This document shows, piece after piece, positions 1 to 5,877 of a stretch of 6,291 nucleotides of DNA (positions within the stretch are counted from its first letter, which is position 1; every line of letters starts with the position of its first letter). The stretch is from Candidatus Latescibacterota bacterium (lineage in GTDB: Bacteria; Latescibacterota; UBA2968): positions 1 through 6,291 of the forward strand of contig JABIFK010000869.1 of NCBI GenBank assembly GCA_018650745.1, written 5' to 3'. A model generated the notes under the pieces. That model did not search any database. It had not been told where the DNA came from and saw nothing but the letters and a program-made list of their open reading frames with translations. The translations under genes and the position numbers were made by a program.

Positions 1-365
1 CCCAAGAGTGGCGAAACACTGGCAACGGTCTCCAAGACCACCAGACCCTTTTGAAGGCTTCCCATTTCTTGTCGCCCCTGATCGAGAATACTTTCTCTAA
101 TTTCATCTACAGGGAGTTCTCGATTGTCTAAACCTGCGCGCATCACACTTGAAAATGGGCCTTGATATTGCTTGCAGACAGACAAGGCCAATCCAATATC
201 TTCAGGCCCGTGTATGTTTTCAATCACACTCACAATTTCAGGTCGAATAATTCTGTTTCGACGCAATGCAAAACCACGCTCTAAAGCAATAGCCAATGCC
301 AGCACCGAACAGACAGCAAGGGGATACATCATAAGCCCCCCTTGTGAAAACAACTCCCACCCCAT
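1..365 (-). CDS. exbB: ExbB/MotA/TolQ-family proton channel protein, 3' end outside window
   Basis: I translated this by hand from the reverse strand. It gives 121 complete codons with no stop before the window edge. It begins MGWELFSQGGLMMYPLAVCS, then a hydrophobic helix (about residues 11-28) ending in the ALERGFALRR stretch typical of the first ExbB membrane segment. A cytoplasmic region follows, and the last visible residues, GLVVLETVASVSPLLG (107-122), are the start of the conserved core just before the second membrane helix. ExbB-type proteins form the inner-membrane pentamer that, with ExbD, conducts protons and energises TonB. The ATG at 365 is chosen because AGGGGG (370-375) sits four bases upstream and overlaps the stop of the TonB gene. 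The ATG pair at 332/329 would cut into the membrane helix. The eight-base spacing to the TonB-family gene supports joint transcription. The symbol rests on that neighbour; TolQ or MotA-like is the alternative. Confidence 0.88.
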   Translation of the reverse strand, partial: MGWELFSQGGLMMYPLAVCSVLALAIALERGFALRRNRIIRPEIVSVIENIHGPEDIGLALSVCKQYQGPFSSVMRAGLDNRELPVDEIRESILDQGRQEMGSLQKGLVVLETVASVSPLL

Positions 366-373
366 GTGTCCCC

Positions 374-1267
374 CTATTGTTGTTGATGATCACGCAGAAC
401 GATAAACTGAAAAGTCCCAACAATTTCCAAGAAGTCGTCGGGAAAATCTTTTGGCAAATTTCTAAAGGGCGCCGATAGCTCTATAGCTTTTAAACTGGTA
501 TCCTTTAACATAGTACTGCCCTTAAAGTCCAACAACTCAGGCCCTTCCAAACGCCCATCGCGGTAAATGCGAAACTTAAGGCGCGTGGTGCCATCAACTA
601 AACCCAGGTCAAAAATTCGTGGCGGAAAAATATGGCGGTCTATTTGACGTTTCAAATAAGCCATATAAGGCGCAAAATCCCAGGCATATGTGCTCAACTG
701 AAGCCCACCATGCTCAAGCGCACTGGTCGGCGAATTTTCAAGAGGTACAGATTTACGGGGTGCGCCAGCGCGGCCAAACACCGCACGTTCTTGGGCTTTT
801 TGGGCTTTTTTGGGATCCTGTTTTAAAATGTCAGAAAAGTCAAAACCATCTTCTTCCTGAGGATTTTCAGCTTGTTCTTTTGTGGCCTTCACTTCATTTT
901 GTTCGTGAGGGGAACCGTTATCACCTATCATTGAGGGTGCGGGAGAATCAAAGGATTCTTTGTTTTGTGATATGCCAGCCACGTTGGGCAGGTGATCCTC
1001 CGGCAATGGTTTGGTTTGCAAATCTTGGGCAACCTGGTTTTGGTGAGATGCCAAAGGGGTCTCGGGGCGCTCTGACGCAGGCAGATCTTGCACATCAACA
1101 AATTCGAAACGCATCGGTTCAGAAACCAGGGGCGTAGCCTTTGTAGGTAAAAACAGCAAAACATCTTGAAGATAGCCCCAAAATATAAAAAGCAGGACAT
1201 GCAACAACACTGCCGTTGCGTATGCCCGAAAAGATGAGTTATTGTACCAATATTTGGAGGTATTCAT
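374..1267 (-). CDS. TonB-family energy-transducing protein
   Basis: The 297-residue product has TonB architecture. A short cytoplasmic tail (1-13) is followed by one membrane anchor (about 14-36, AVLLHVLLFIFWGYL) and then an FEFVDV stretch (54-59). A long linker rich in Pro, Glu, Gln and Lys (about 60-190) would span the periplasm. A C-terminal domain (about 195-290) starts with YLKRQIDRHIFPPRI (204-218), continues through FRIYRDGRLEG (232-242) and APFRNLP (266-272), and ends in the FQFIV strand. In this family the C-terminal domain contacts outer-membrane receptors or other partners while the anchor engages ExbB/ExbD. The ExbB-like gene follows after eight bases. The ATG at 1267 has no visible Shine-Dalgarno sequence (CCTATCTCTATT precedes it), which is unlike the neighbouring genes. 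The linker lacks the classical long Pro-Glu/Pro-Lys repeats, so the cargo cannot be inferred and a TolA-like role is a weaker alternative. I left the symbol empty because several TonB paralogs are usual. Confidence 0.86.
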   Translation of the reverse strand: MNTSKYWYNNSSFRAYATAVLLHVLLFIFWGYLQDVLLFLPTKATPLVSEPMRFEFVDVQDLPASERPETPLASHQNQVAQDLQTKPLPEDHLPNVAGISQNKESFDSPAPSMIGDNGSPHEQNEVKATKEQAENPQEEDGFDFSDILKQDPKKAQKAQERAVFGRAGAPRKSVPLENSPTSALEHGGLQLSTYAWDFAPYMAYLKRQIDRHIFPPRIFDLGLVDGTTRLKFRIYRDGRLEGPELLDFKGSTMLKDTSLKAIELSAPFRNLPKDFPDDFLEIVGTFQFIVLRDHQQQ

Positions 1268-1303
1268 AATAGAGATAGGCTGATTTTAAAATGGAGATGA
1301 CTG

Positions 1304-1331
1304 AATATACGCTAAACCCATCGACAGACAA
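1304..1331 (-). promoter_or_regulatory. Candidate sigma70-like promoter of the TonB-ExbB unit
   Basis: On the minus strand TTGTCT (1326-1331) is separated by 16 bases from TATATT (1304-1309), close to the sigma70 -35 and -10 consensus. It lies just after the terminator of the preceding glycosyltransferase gene and would give a leader of about 30 bases before the ATG at 1267. The position is right and the -10 is good, but the -35 is only a moderate match and the spacer is one base short of ideal. Confidence 0.4.
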
Positions 1332-1384
1332 GCATCAAGAACAACGTTCCTTTGACGGTTTCGCCCCCAGAATCGTTCCAAACA

Positions 1385-1413
1385 CAAAAAACCCGATGGA
1401 GACCCACCGGGTT
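1385..1413 (-). terminator. Intrinsic terminator of the glycosyltransferase gene
   Basis: On the minus strand AACCCG pairs with CGGGTT (stem arms 1408-1413 and 1390-1395). The stem continues inward after one mismatch with TGG/CCA pairing and a four-base loop. The hairpin runs straight into a T run (1386-1391 on the complement), the hallmark of a rho-independent terminator. It lies about 30 bases past the stop codon of the glycosyltransferase gene. The stem is imperfect, so some readthrough into the TonB gene is possible. Confidence 0.75.
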
Positions 1414-1442
1414 CAATTACAAATTCTGCACGCTGAATAACA

Positions 1443-2942
1443 TCAATCGGCAGCAGCCAACTCCAGAGCGGAGGCCATCTGACGTCGCCGGCGAGCACCT
1501 TGCCAAAGAGACATGCCCCCAACATAAAAAAATCCGAAAGCAAACAGGCCTAAAAAAGGGATAGGAAAATATAACCCTTTTAAAAATGTGTATATGATTG
1601 CAGACACCAAATACCCCCCCAAACCCAATTCAAAATAGGACAGCAGATTTTTTCGCAACCCATATTGCTTACCCAACCAACCATCTTCTTTGGCCACAAC
1701 CTGATATTTAGGTGTACGCAGAAAAGCCGTCTCATATCCTACCAAAGCCTGCAAAACGCCCCGTGCATTATTCATTGAAACACCCATGCCAAAAGCCAAC
1801 ACGGCGGGAAGATACTTTAAGCGATCTTTCCAATCATCGTATATTTCGCGCTGCGCATTAATATAAAACCGTGAGATTACACCCGTTGCACCTGCAAAAA
1901 GTGGCAAATCTACCAGTAAAACGCGATACCATCCCAAGTTTTCGCGCAAAATAATCGCAGGAAAAATTAAGATAGACACAAGGGCCATGAGCAAATATGA
2001 AAAATTCGTCAAAAGATGAAATGCAGCCTCTCCTTTAACGCGCCAAGGCAAAGGACTTTTTAACACAGGCTTTAGCAATTTTTTTGCCGTTTGTACAGAT
2101 CCTTTTGCCCACCGGAATTGTTGCGTTTTCCAAGCATTCACTTCAACGGGCACCTCCGCAGGCGTCACCACATCTTGCAGATAAATAAACTGCCAGCCCG
2201 CCAATTGCGCCCGATAGCTCAAATCTAAGTCTTCCGTCAACGTATCGTGTTGCCATCCCCCCACAGCCACAATACAAGACTTTCGCCACACACCTGCCGT
2301 TCCATTAAAATTGAAGAACAAACCCGCCCGACTGCGCGCACCATGCTCCATAACAAAATGACCATCCAAATAAATGGCCTGAACCTTTGTCAGCAAAGAA
2401 TAGTCTCGGTTTAAATGGCTCCACCGCGCCTGAACCAACCCCACATTGGCAGACGTAAAATGATGAACAGTCTTATGCAAGAAATCTTTCTGAGGGACAA
2501 AGTCTGCATCAAAAATCGCGACCAACTCCCCTTTGGCCAAACGAAGTCCTTCGGCCAAAGCACCCGCTTTATAACCCACCCTATCGCTTCGCCGGATCAA
2601 GACAATATCTAACCCATCTTGTTGTAATGCTTCAATACATCGCGTCGAAATGGCTGTCGTTTCGTCTGAGGAATCATCGAGAACTTGAATTTCAAAACGG
2701 TCTCTGGGATAATCAATTTCGGATACCGCCTGAATAAGGCGCTCAACAACATACATCTCATTATAAACGGGCAACTGCACGGTCACATAAGGCAATGTCT
2801 CAAAGCGTTCGGTTAATTTGGGCACCCGATCACCGTATTTGAAATACAGCCGTACCATGATATGCCGATGTAAGCTGACAACCATCAGCAACCCCAAAGA
2901 CAACGTATAAATGGCCAACAACCCTGTTTGCCACCAAGTCAT
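1443..2942 (-). CDS. Membrane family 2 glycosyltransferase, cellulose-synthase-like
   Basis: This 499-residue polytopic enzyme is a processive-type GT2 transferase that would join sugars from a nucleotide-sugar donor on the cytoplasmic side of the inner membrane. A first membrane helix (about 5-24) is followed by the catalytic domain. Its motifs are LPVYNE (57-62), LDDSSDE (88-94), FDADF (144-148, the DxD metal and nucleotide site), TEDLD (236-240, catalytic base Asp238) and QQFRW (274-278, the Q(Q/R)xRW motif). Further membrane segments lie at about 310-332, 341-358, 377-392, 437-455 and 459-479. There is no PilZ domain, and no cellulose-synthase partner genes lie beside it, so cyclic-di-GMP-controlled cellulose synthesis is not supported. 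The length and layout resemble the bacterial CslA/mannan-synthase-like group; the polymer or glycolipid product cannot be told from sequence. The ATG at 2942 has GGAGA (2947-2951) four bases upstream. It appears monocistronic, bounded by its own promoter and terminator. Confidence 0.9.
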   Translation of the reverse strand: MTWWQTGLLAIYTLSLGLLMVVSLHRHIMVRLYFKYGDRVPKLTERFETLPYVTVQLPVYNEMYVVERLIQAVSEIDYPRDRFEIQVLDDSSDETTAISTRCIEALQQDGLDIVLIRRSDRVGYKAGALAEGLRLAKGELVAIFDADFVPQKDFLHKTVHHFTSANVGLVQARWSHLNRDYSLLTKVQAIYLDGHFVMEHGARSRAGLFFNFNGTAGVWRKSCIVAVGGWQHDTLTEDLDLSYRAQLAGWQFIYLQDVVTPAEVPVEVNAWKTQQFRWAKGSVQTAKKLLKPVLKSPLPWRVKGEAAFHLLTNFSYLLMALVSILIFPAIILRENLGWYRVLLVDLPLFAGATGVISRFYINAQREIYDDWKDRLKYLPAVLAFGMGVSMNNARGVLQALVGYETAFLRTPKYQVVAKEDGWLGKQYGLRKNLLSYFELGLGGYLVSAIIYTFLKGLYFPIPFLGLFAFGFFYVGGMSLWQGARRRRQMASALELAAAD

Positions 2943-3012
2943 TTCGTCTCCAGTGCATCTGCAATTTAAGAAAAAAGCTACCCATCAAGAATTCTGGTTT
3001 CCAATATAGCGA

Positions 3013-3040
3013 AATATAGACCAGCACTGCTCTAGGTCAA
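3013..3040 (-). promoter_or_regulatory. Sigma70-like promoter of the glycosyltransferase gene
   Basis: On the minus strand TTGACC (3035-3040) and TATATT (3013-3018) are 16 bases apart, each matching the sigma70 consensus at five of six positions. The site lies after the terminator of the upstream operon and gives a leader of about 65 bases before the ATG at 2942. A second TATATT occurs ten bases further on (3003-3008). I see no convincing operator or riboswitch fold in the leader. Confidence 0.65.
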
Positions 3041-3075
3041 GCCATTTTCCACAATTCATTAAATATCAACACATT

Positions 3076-3101
3076 AAAAAGCGCCCACCAAACAGTGGGC
3101 G
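3076..3101 (-). terminator. Strong intrinsic terminator of the KAP/cytochrome operon
   Basis: On the minus strand CGCCCAC (3095-3101) pairs perfectly with GTGGGCG (3082-3088) around a six-base loop. After one C it is followed by a run of five T (complement of 3076-3080). This is a textbook rho-independent terminator. It sits 53 bases past the stop codon of the diheme cytochrome gene and separates that operon from the glycosyltransferase promoter at 3013-3040. Confidence 0.88.
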
Positions 3102-3154
3102 TGCAAATTATCAACAAAACCTGATTCTGGCAACAGGCCAATCTCATTAAATTG

Positions 3155-3889
3155 TTACATTTGAAACACATAGTTGGCCACATTAATCAGCTCCCGATCA
3201 GACAACCGATCTAATGGAAAAGCCGGCATGACCAAGCCATTAATACCTGGGTTATTGATATTCCGGATCTTTTTGGCGATCTGATAGCGGCTATACCCGT
3301 TTCTGACAAGCGACGGTGCAGGTCCTGTGCCATCTGAGGGATGGCATCCTTCACATGATCGACGGAATAAGCGAAAGCCAATGGTGGCATCCCCCATTTT
3401 TAGCATACGATCACTGGGAATCTTATCGATCCACATCGGTTCTATGGATTTGGCTTTAAATTCTTGAATCATATCACCAGATCGCAAATAAGCGATCAAT
3501 TGTCGCAAATGATGTTGGGCAGGTTCCACACCTATATTTCCCGTTTCCTGCCGTTTTGTCAACCACCGGACAGAACAGGCCCGAATGGCTTCGTCTAAAG
3601 AGTGCGTGTTTTTTCTATCCCATTTGTTAAAGATCGTGCGATAGCCAGCATTGAACAAGGAGTGGCTCGGCCTAACCTTGCCATCGGGATCTTTCTTTTC
3701 GTTAAAGTCTGCATGGCAATGAAGACAGGTCAATCCAGTGGCAGTCCAATCGTCAGCACGAAACAATCGCTTCCCCGCAATGACATCGTTGGGGTCTAAA
3801 GATTGGCCGGGTCCGTCTACTGCCCAGACAACAGCACCAAACCCAAGTAACACACAGGCCAAACTCACGATCATGTGGTTTTTTCTCAT
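3155..3889 (-). CDS. Exported diheme cytochrome c
   Basis: The 244-residue product opens with a Sec-type signal sequence: basic MRKNH, then a hydrophobic stretch to about residue 23, with a likely cut after VWA. Two haem-attachment motifs follow, CLHCH (55-59) and CEGCH (179-183), so it should carry two covalent c-type haems and move electrons in the periplasm or at the outer face of the inner membrane. The second domain looks like a normal class I cytochrome: MPAF supplies a probable distal ligand, Met221, before the C-terminal helix. The first domain ends in a typical LIAYLRSG helix (131-138) but has no Met in the usual place. I chose the ATG at 3889, one base after the stop of the KAP-FGE gene, with GAGAG about nine bases upstream and a clean signal peptide. 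An ATG at 3898 would add MFN and overlap that stop; longer starts bury the signal. The redox partner is unknown. It is the last gene before the terminator. Confidence 0.9.
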   Translation of the reverse strand: MRKNHMIVSLACVLLGFGAVVWAVDGPGQSLDPNDVIAGKRLFRADDWTATGLTCLHCHADFNEKKDPDGKVRPSHSLFNAGYRTIFNKWDRKNTHSLDEAIRACSVRWLTKRQETGNIGVEPAQHHLRQLIAYLRSGDMIQEFKAKSIEPMWIDKIPSDRMLKMGDATIGFRLFRRSCEGCHPSDGTGPAPSLVRNGYSRYQIAKKIRNINNPGINGLVMPAFPLDRLSDRELINVANYVFQM

Positions 3890-3890
3890 A

Positions 3891-5864
3891 TTAAACATCT
3901 CTCGCACATCGAAAACCAACATCGCGGCGGCGCCGTTCGGAGCGCTCATAAGCCCGTGTTGTCGCTTTAACTTCTTCGCGTGTATTTGCCCAACTCCCCC
4001 CACGAATCACTTTTGCCTCATCGTTTTCGGGAAACACATTGCTGTTGGTCCATTCCCACACGTTGCCGGCCATATCATACCCACCATATTGGCTAACCCC
4101 ACTGTGAAATTGCGTGACATCAGTGGTGCCACGCAAGCCCAATTCGCGGCAATTACAATTGAAATGATTAAACGCATTGCCCCAAGGATAAACACGGCCT
4201 TCAGGGCCTCGTGCGGCCTTTTCCCATTCTTGCTCTGTTGGCAAGCGTTTGCCCAACCATTGGGCATAGGCGTTTGCATCTTCCCAGTTCACATTGACAA
4301 CAGGATGGTTGACCAAATCGGGCGCATAAATGTTATCGCGCCAATGCTCTGGCACGTGTGCATATCCGGTCTTGTCTAAAAATAGCTTATACTGACGATT
4401 GGTAACAGGGTAAATATCTATGTCAAAACCATCCAATATGCTGCTGCGATTGACATCACCGACCAAAAACGCACCCTTTTCAACGCGAATCAGCCCACCC
4501 GTATCTTCGGCAGACAAATCACCTACTTGGTCATGGAGACCCCGTCGGGGTTGGGTTGAGGAACTCAAATGGGTATAAACGGTAATGCCTTCTTCATCGC
4601 GCGGAAAGAGTTTGCCCCGTTGCAACAACTTCACCAACCGCTGGTCTTCTAAAAACTCTCGCAAATACGGGGGCGCCAATTGAGCAGAATCATCTTCTTT
4701 TAGAGCCTTAATGGCTTCTTGCATTTCGGAGATCAGCAACGGACGCTGAATGGCCCGATCGGCAAATCGTTCAAACGCAAAGGAAATAATAATCCACTTT
4801 GCGAGCAAATCCTCATCCATTGTGCCATTTTGTAGAAAGCCCTGTGTTTCGGCCAAACTTCGCTGAATGGAAAATGCGTTGATGAATCGCTTTACTGTGC
4901 GCGGATTGGCTTCAACCGTTTCCGAAACATCTTCCAAATACTTTAAAATAGGATTGTCGTTATGTGCGCCCATAAGCTCTTCGCGGATAAAACCTTGAAT
5001 GTGCTCTGGACGCAAGGGTGGCAAATTGAACTGTAATTGGACTAATTTATCCATATATGCGTGTTCGTCAAATCCCTCAATCCGTTGATATTGCGCTTTT
5101 ACAGCTTTTTCAACAATATCAATATCCATACCAATCACAAAAACACATCCAGGACGGTCCATAAACAGCTTAATGGTTTCAAGCACTTGGGCAACACGAT
5201 TGGGCTGACATCGATCCAGATCATCTATAAAAAACACCAAAACACCTTCGGCATCATCAAACGCGTCTGCTGGTTGTGCGCGAGGTTGTCCTGTAATAGA
5301 CCACCCAATTAACCGGTCTAAGAAACGTTCAAATTCACGTAACAGAGGTAAGTTGCGCAATAACCCTGAATCGCTCTTCAAGATACTCGTAAAATCAGCA
5401 GAATCAGAACTGCTGACCAAATCATCCATCGCATTGGAGATACCAGACCAATCTAATTTTCCTCCCTCTTGTCGCATATGGTCTAACCGTTGGCGTGGAA
5501 ACCCTTCACTCATCAGCTGTGCCACAATTTCTTCAACAAGCGCCACTAAAATGGCGTCTTTGCTCGAATACTTCCACGCATTAAACCACACCGTACGACA
5601 CCGGCGAAACACCGGATCACCACCTGCTTGATCCACATCCGTGGATATGTCCTGAAGCAAATCGCGGATGGTATACATCAATGATGTTTTGCCACTGCCC
5701 CATTCTCCATTGATGGCCACAGTCAGAGGGGTTTTGTTTGCACGATCGGCGATTAATTTTGCAAAGGTCTCCGCATAAACAGAAAACCCAAAATGCTCAG
5801 ATTGATCTGCCGGTGAGTCGTTGTGTATAATAATCCGCTTGGTCTTCTTAAGAGCTTCTATCAC
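3891..5864 (-). CDS. KAP-family P-loop NTPase fused to FGE-sulfatase (SUMF1-like) domain
   Basis: This 657-residue protein joins two domains. Residues about 20-410 form a KAP NTPase: Walker A GEWGSGKTS (53-61), the WFNAWKY signature (93-99), Walker B FFIDDLDRCQP (211-221) and NPRTVKRFINAF (320-331). KAP ATPases include animal Kidins220 and the phage-exclusion protein PifA. Many carry membrane helices between Walker A and B, but I see none here and no signal peptide, so it is probably cytosolic. Residues about 455-655 form an FGE-sulfatase domain of C-type-lectin fold: YPVTNRQY (485-492), GKRLPTEQEWEKAARG (538-553), YPWGN (559-563), GGYDMAGNVWEWT (594-606), VIRGGSW (619-625) and GFRCAR (650-655). 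The cysteines that generate formylglycine are absent after RGGSW, so sensing or binding is likelier than catalysis. The GTG start overlaps the upstream stop as GTGA and follows AGGGAG (5872-5877). The trigger and target of the ATPase are unknown. Domain assignment is firm; function is not. Confidence 0.93.
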   Translation of the reverse strand: MIEALKKTKRIIIHNDSPADQSEHFGFSVYAETFAKLIADRANKTPLTVAINGEWGSGKTSLMYTIRDLLQDISTDVDQAGGDPVFRRCRTVWFNAWKYSSKDAILVALVEEIVAQLMSEGFPRQRLDHMRQEGGKLDWSGISNAMDDLVSSSDSADFTSILKSDSGLLRNLPLLREFERFLDRLIGWSITGQPRAQPADAFDDAEGVLVFFIDDLDRCQPNRVAQVLETIKLFMDRPGCVFVIGMDIDIVEKAVKAQYQRIEGFDEHAYMDKLVQLQFNLPPLRPEHIQGFIREELMGAHNDNPILKYLEDVSETVEANPRTVKRFINAFSIQRSLAETQGFLQNGTMDEDLLAKWIIISFAFERFADRAIQRPLLISEMQEAIKALKEDDSAQLAPPYLREFLEDQRLVKLLQRGKLFPRDEEGITVYTHLSSSTQPRRGLHDQVGDLSAEDTGGLIRVEKGAFLVGDVNRSSILDGFDIDIYPVTNRQYKLFLDKTGYAHVPEHWRDNIYAPDLVNHPVVNVNWEDANAYAQWLGKRLPTEQEWEKAARGPEGRVYPWGNAFNHFNCNCRELGLRGTTDVTQFHSGVSQYGGYDMAGNVWEWTNSNVFPENDEAKVIRGGSWANTREEVKATTRAYERSERRRRDVGFRCARDV

Positions 5865-5877
5865 ACCAGATCTCCCT
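5861..5877 (-). promoter_or_regulatory. Ribosome binding site and GTGA stop/start overlap
   Basis: The stop TGA of the hypothetical gene (5861-5863) shares bases with the GTG start of the KAP-FGE gene (5862-5864). AGGGAG (5872-5877) lies seven bases upstream of that GTG. The arrangement fixes the unusual GTG start and points to translational coupling, so the two products are probably made in linked amounts. Confidence 0.75.

Noticed and set aside
750..830. Repeated GGGCTTTTTTGGG-like tract as a possible regulatory repeat
   Set aside because: On the coding strand it encodes the KKAQKAQE part of the TonB linker. It is low-complexity coding sequence.
619..1137. Plus-strand open frame of 172 codons
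   Set aside because: It is antisense to the TonB-family gene, whose anchor, linker and C-terminal domain are all in order on the minus strand.
3125..3142. Small TGGC/GCCA hairpin after the cytochrome gene
   Set aside because: The stem is only four pairs and has no T run. The real terminator is at 3076-3101.
3890..4003. Longer cytochrome reading frame starting at 4003 (282 residues)
   Set aside because: Its first 38 residues overlap the conserved FGE C-terminus in another frame and would bury the signal peptide. The start at 3889 fits the secretion signal and spacing.
3894..4010. C-terminal variable region of a diversity-generating retroelement
   Set aside because: FGE/C-type-lectin folds are frequent retroelement targets, but the codons here are not rich in AAY, and there is no template repeat or reverse transcriptase in the window.
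3738..4379. Plus-strand open frame of 213 codons
   Set aside because: It lies antisense to the well-conserved FGE domain and the start of the cytochrome gene, and its translation shows no recognisable motif. It is a shadow frame.
5265..5525. Possible membrane insert between Walker A and Walker B of the KAP domain
   Set aside because: Many KAP proteins have such helices, but the residues between about 114 and 200 are charged and polar with no run long enough to span a membrane.
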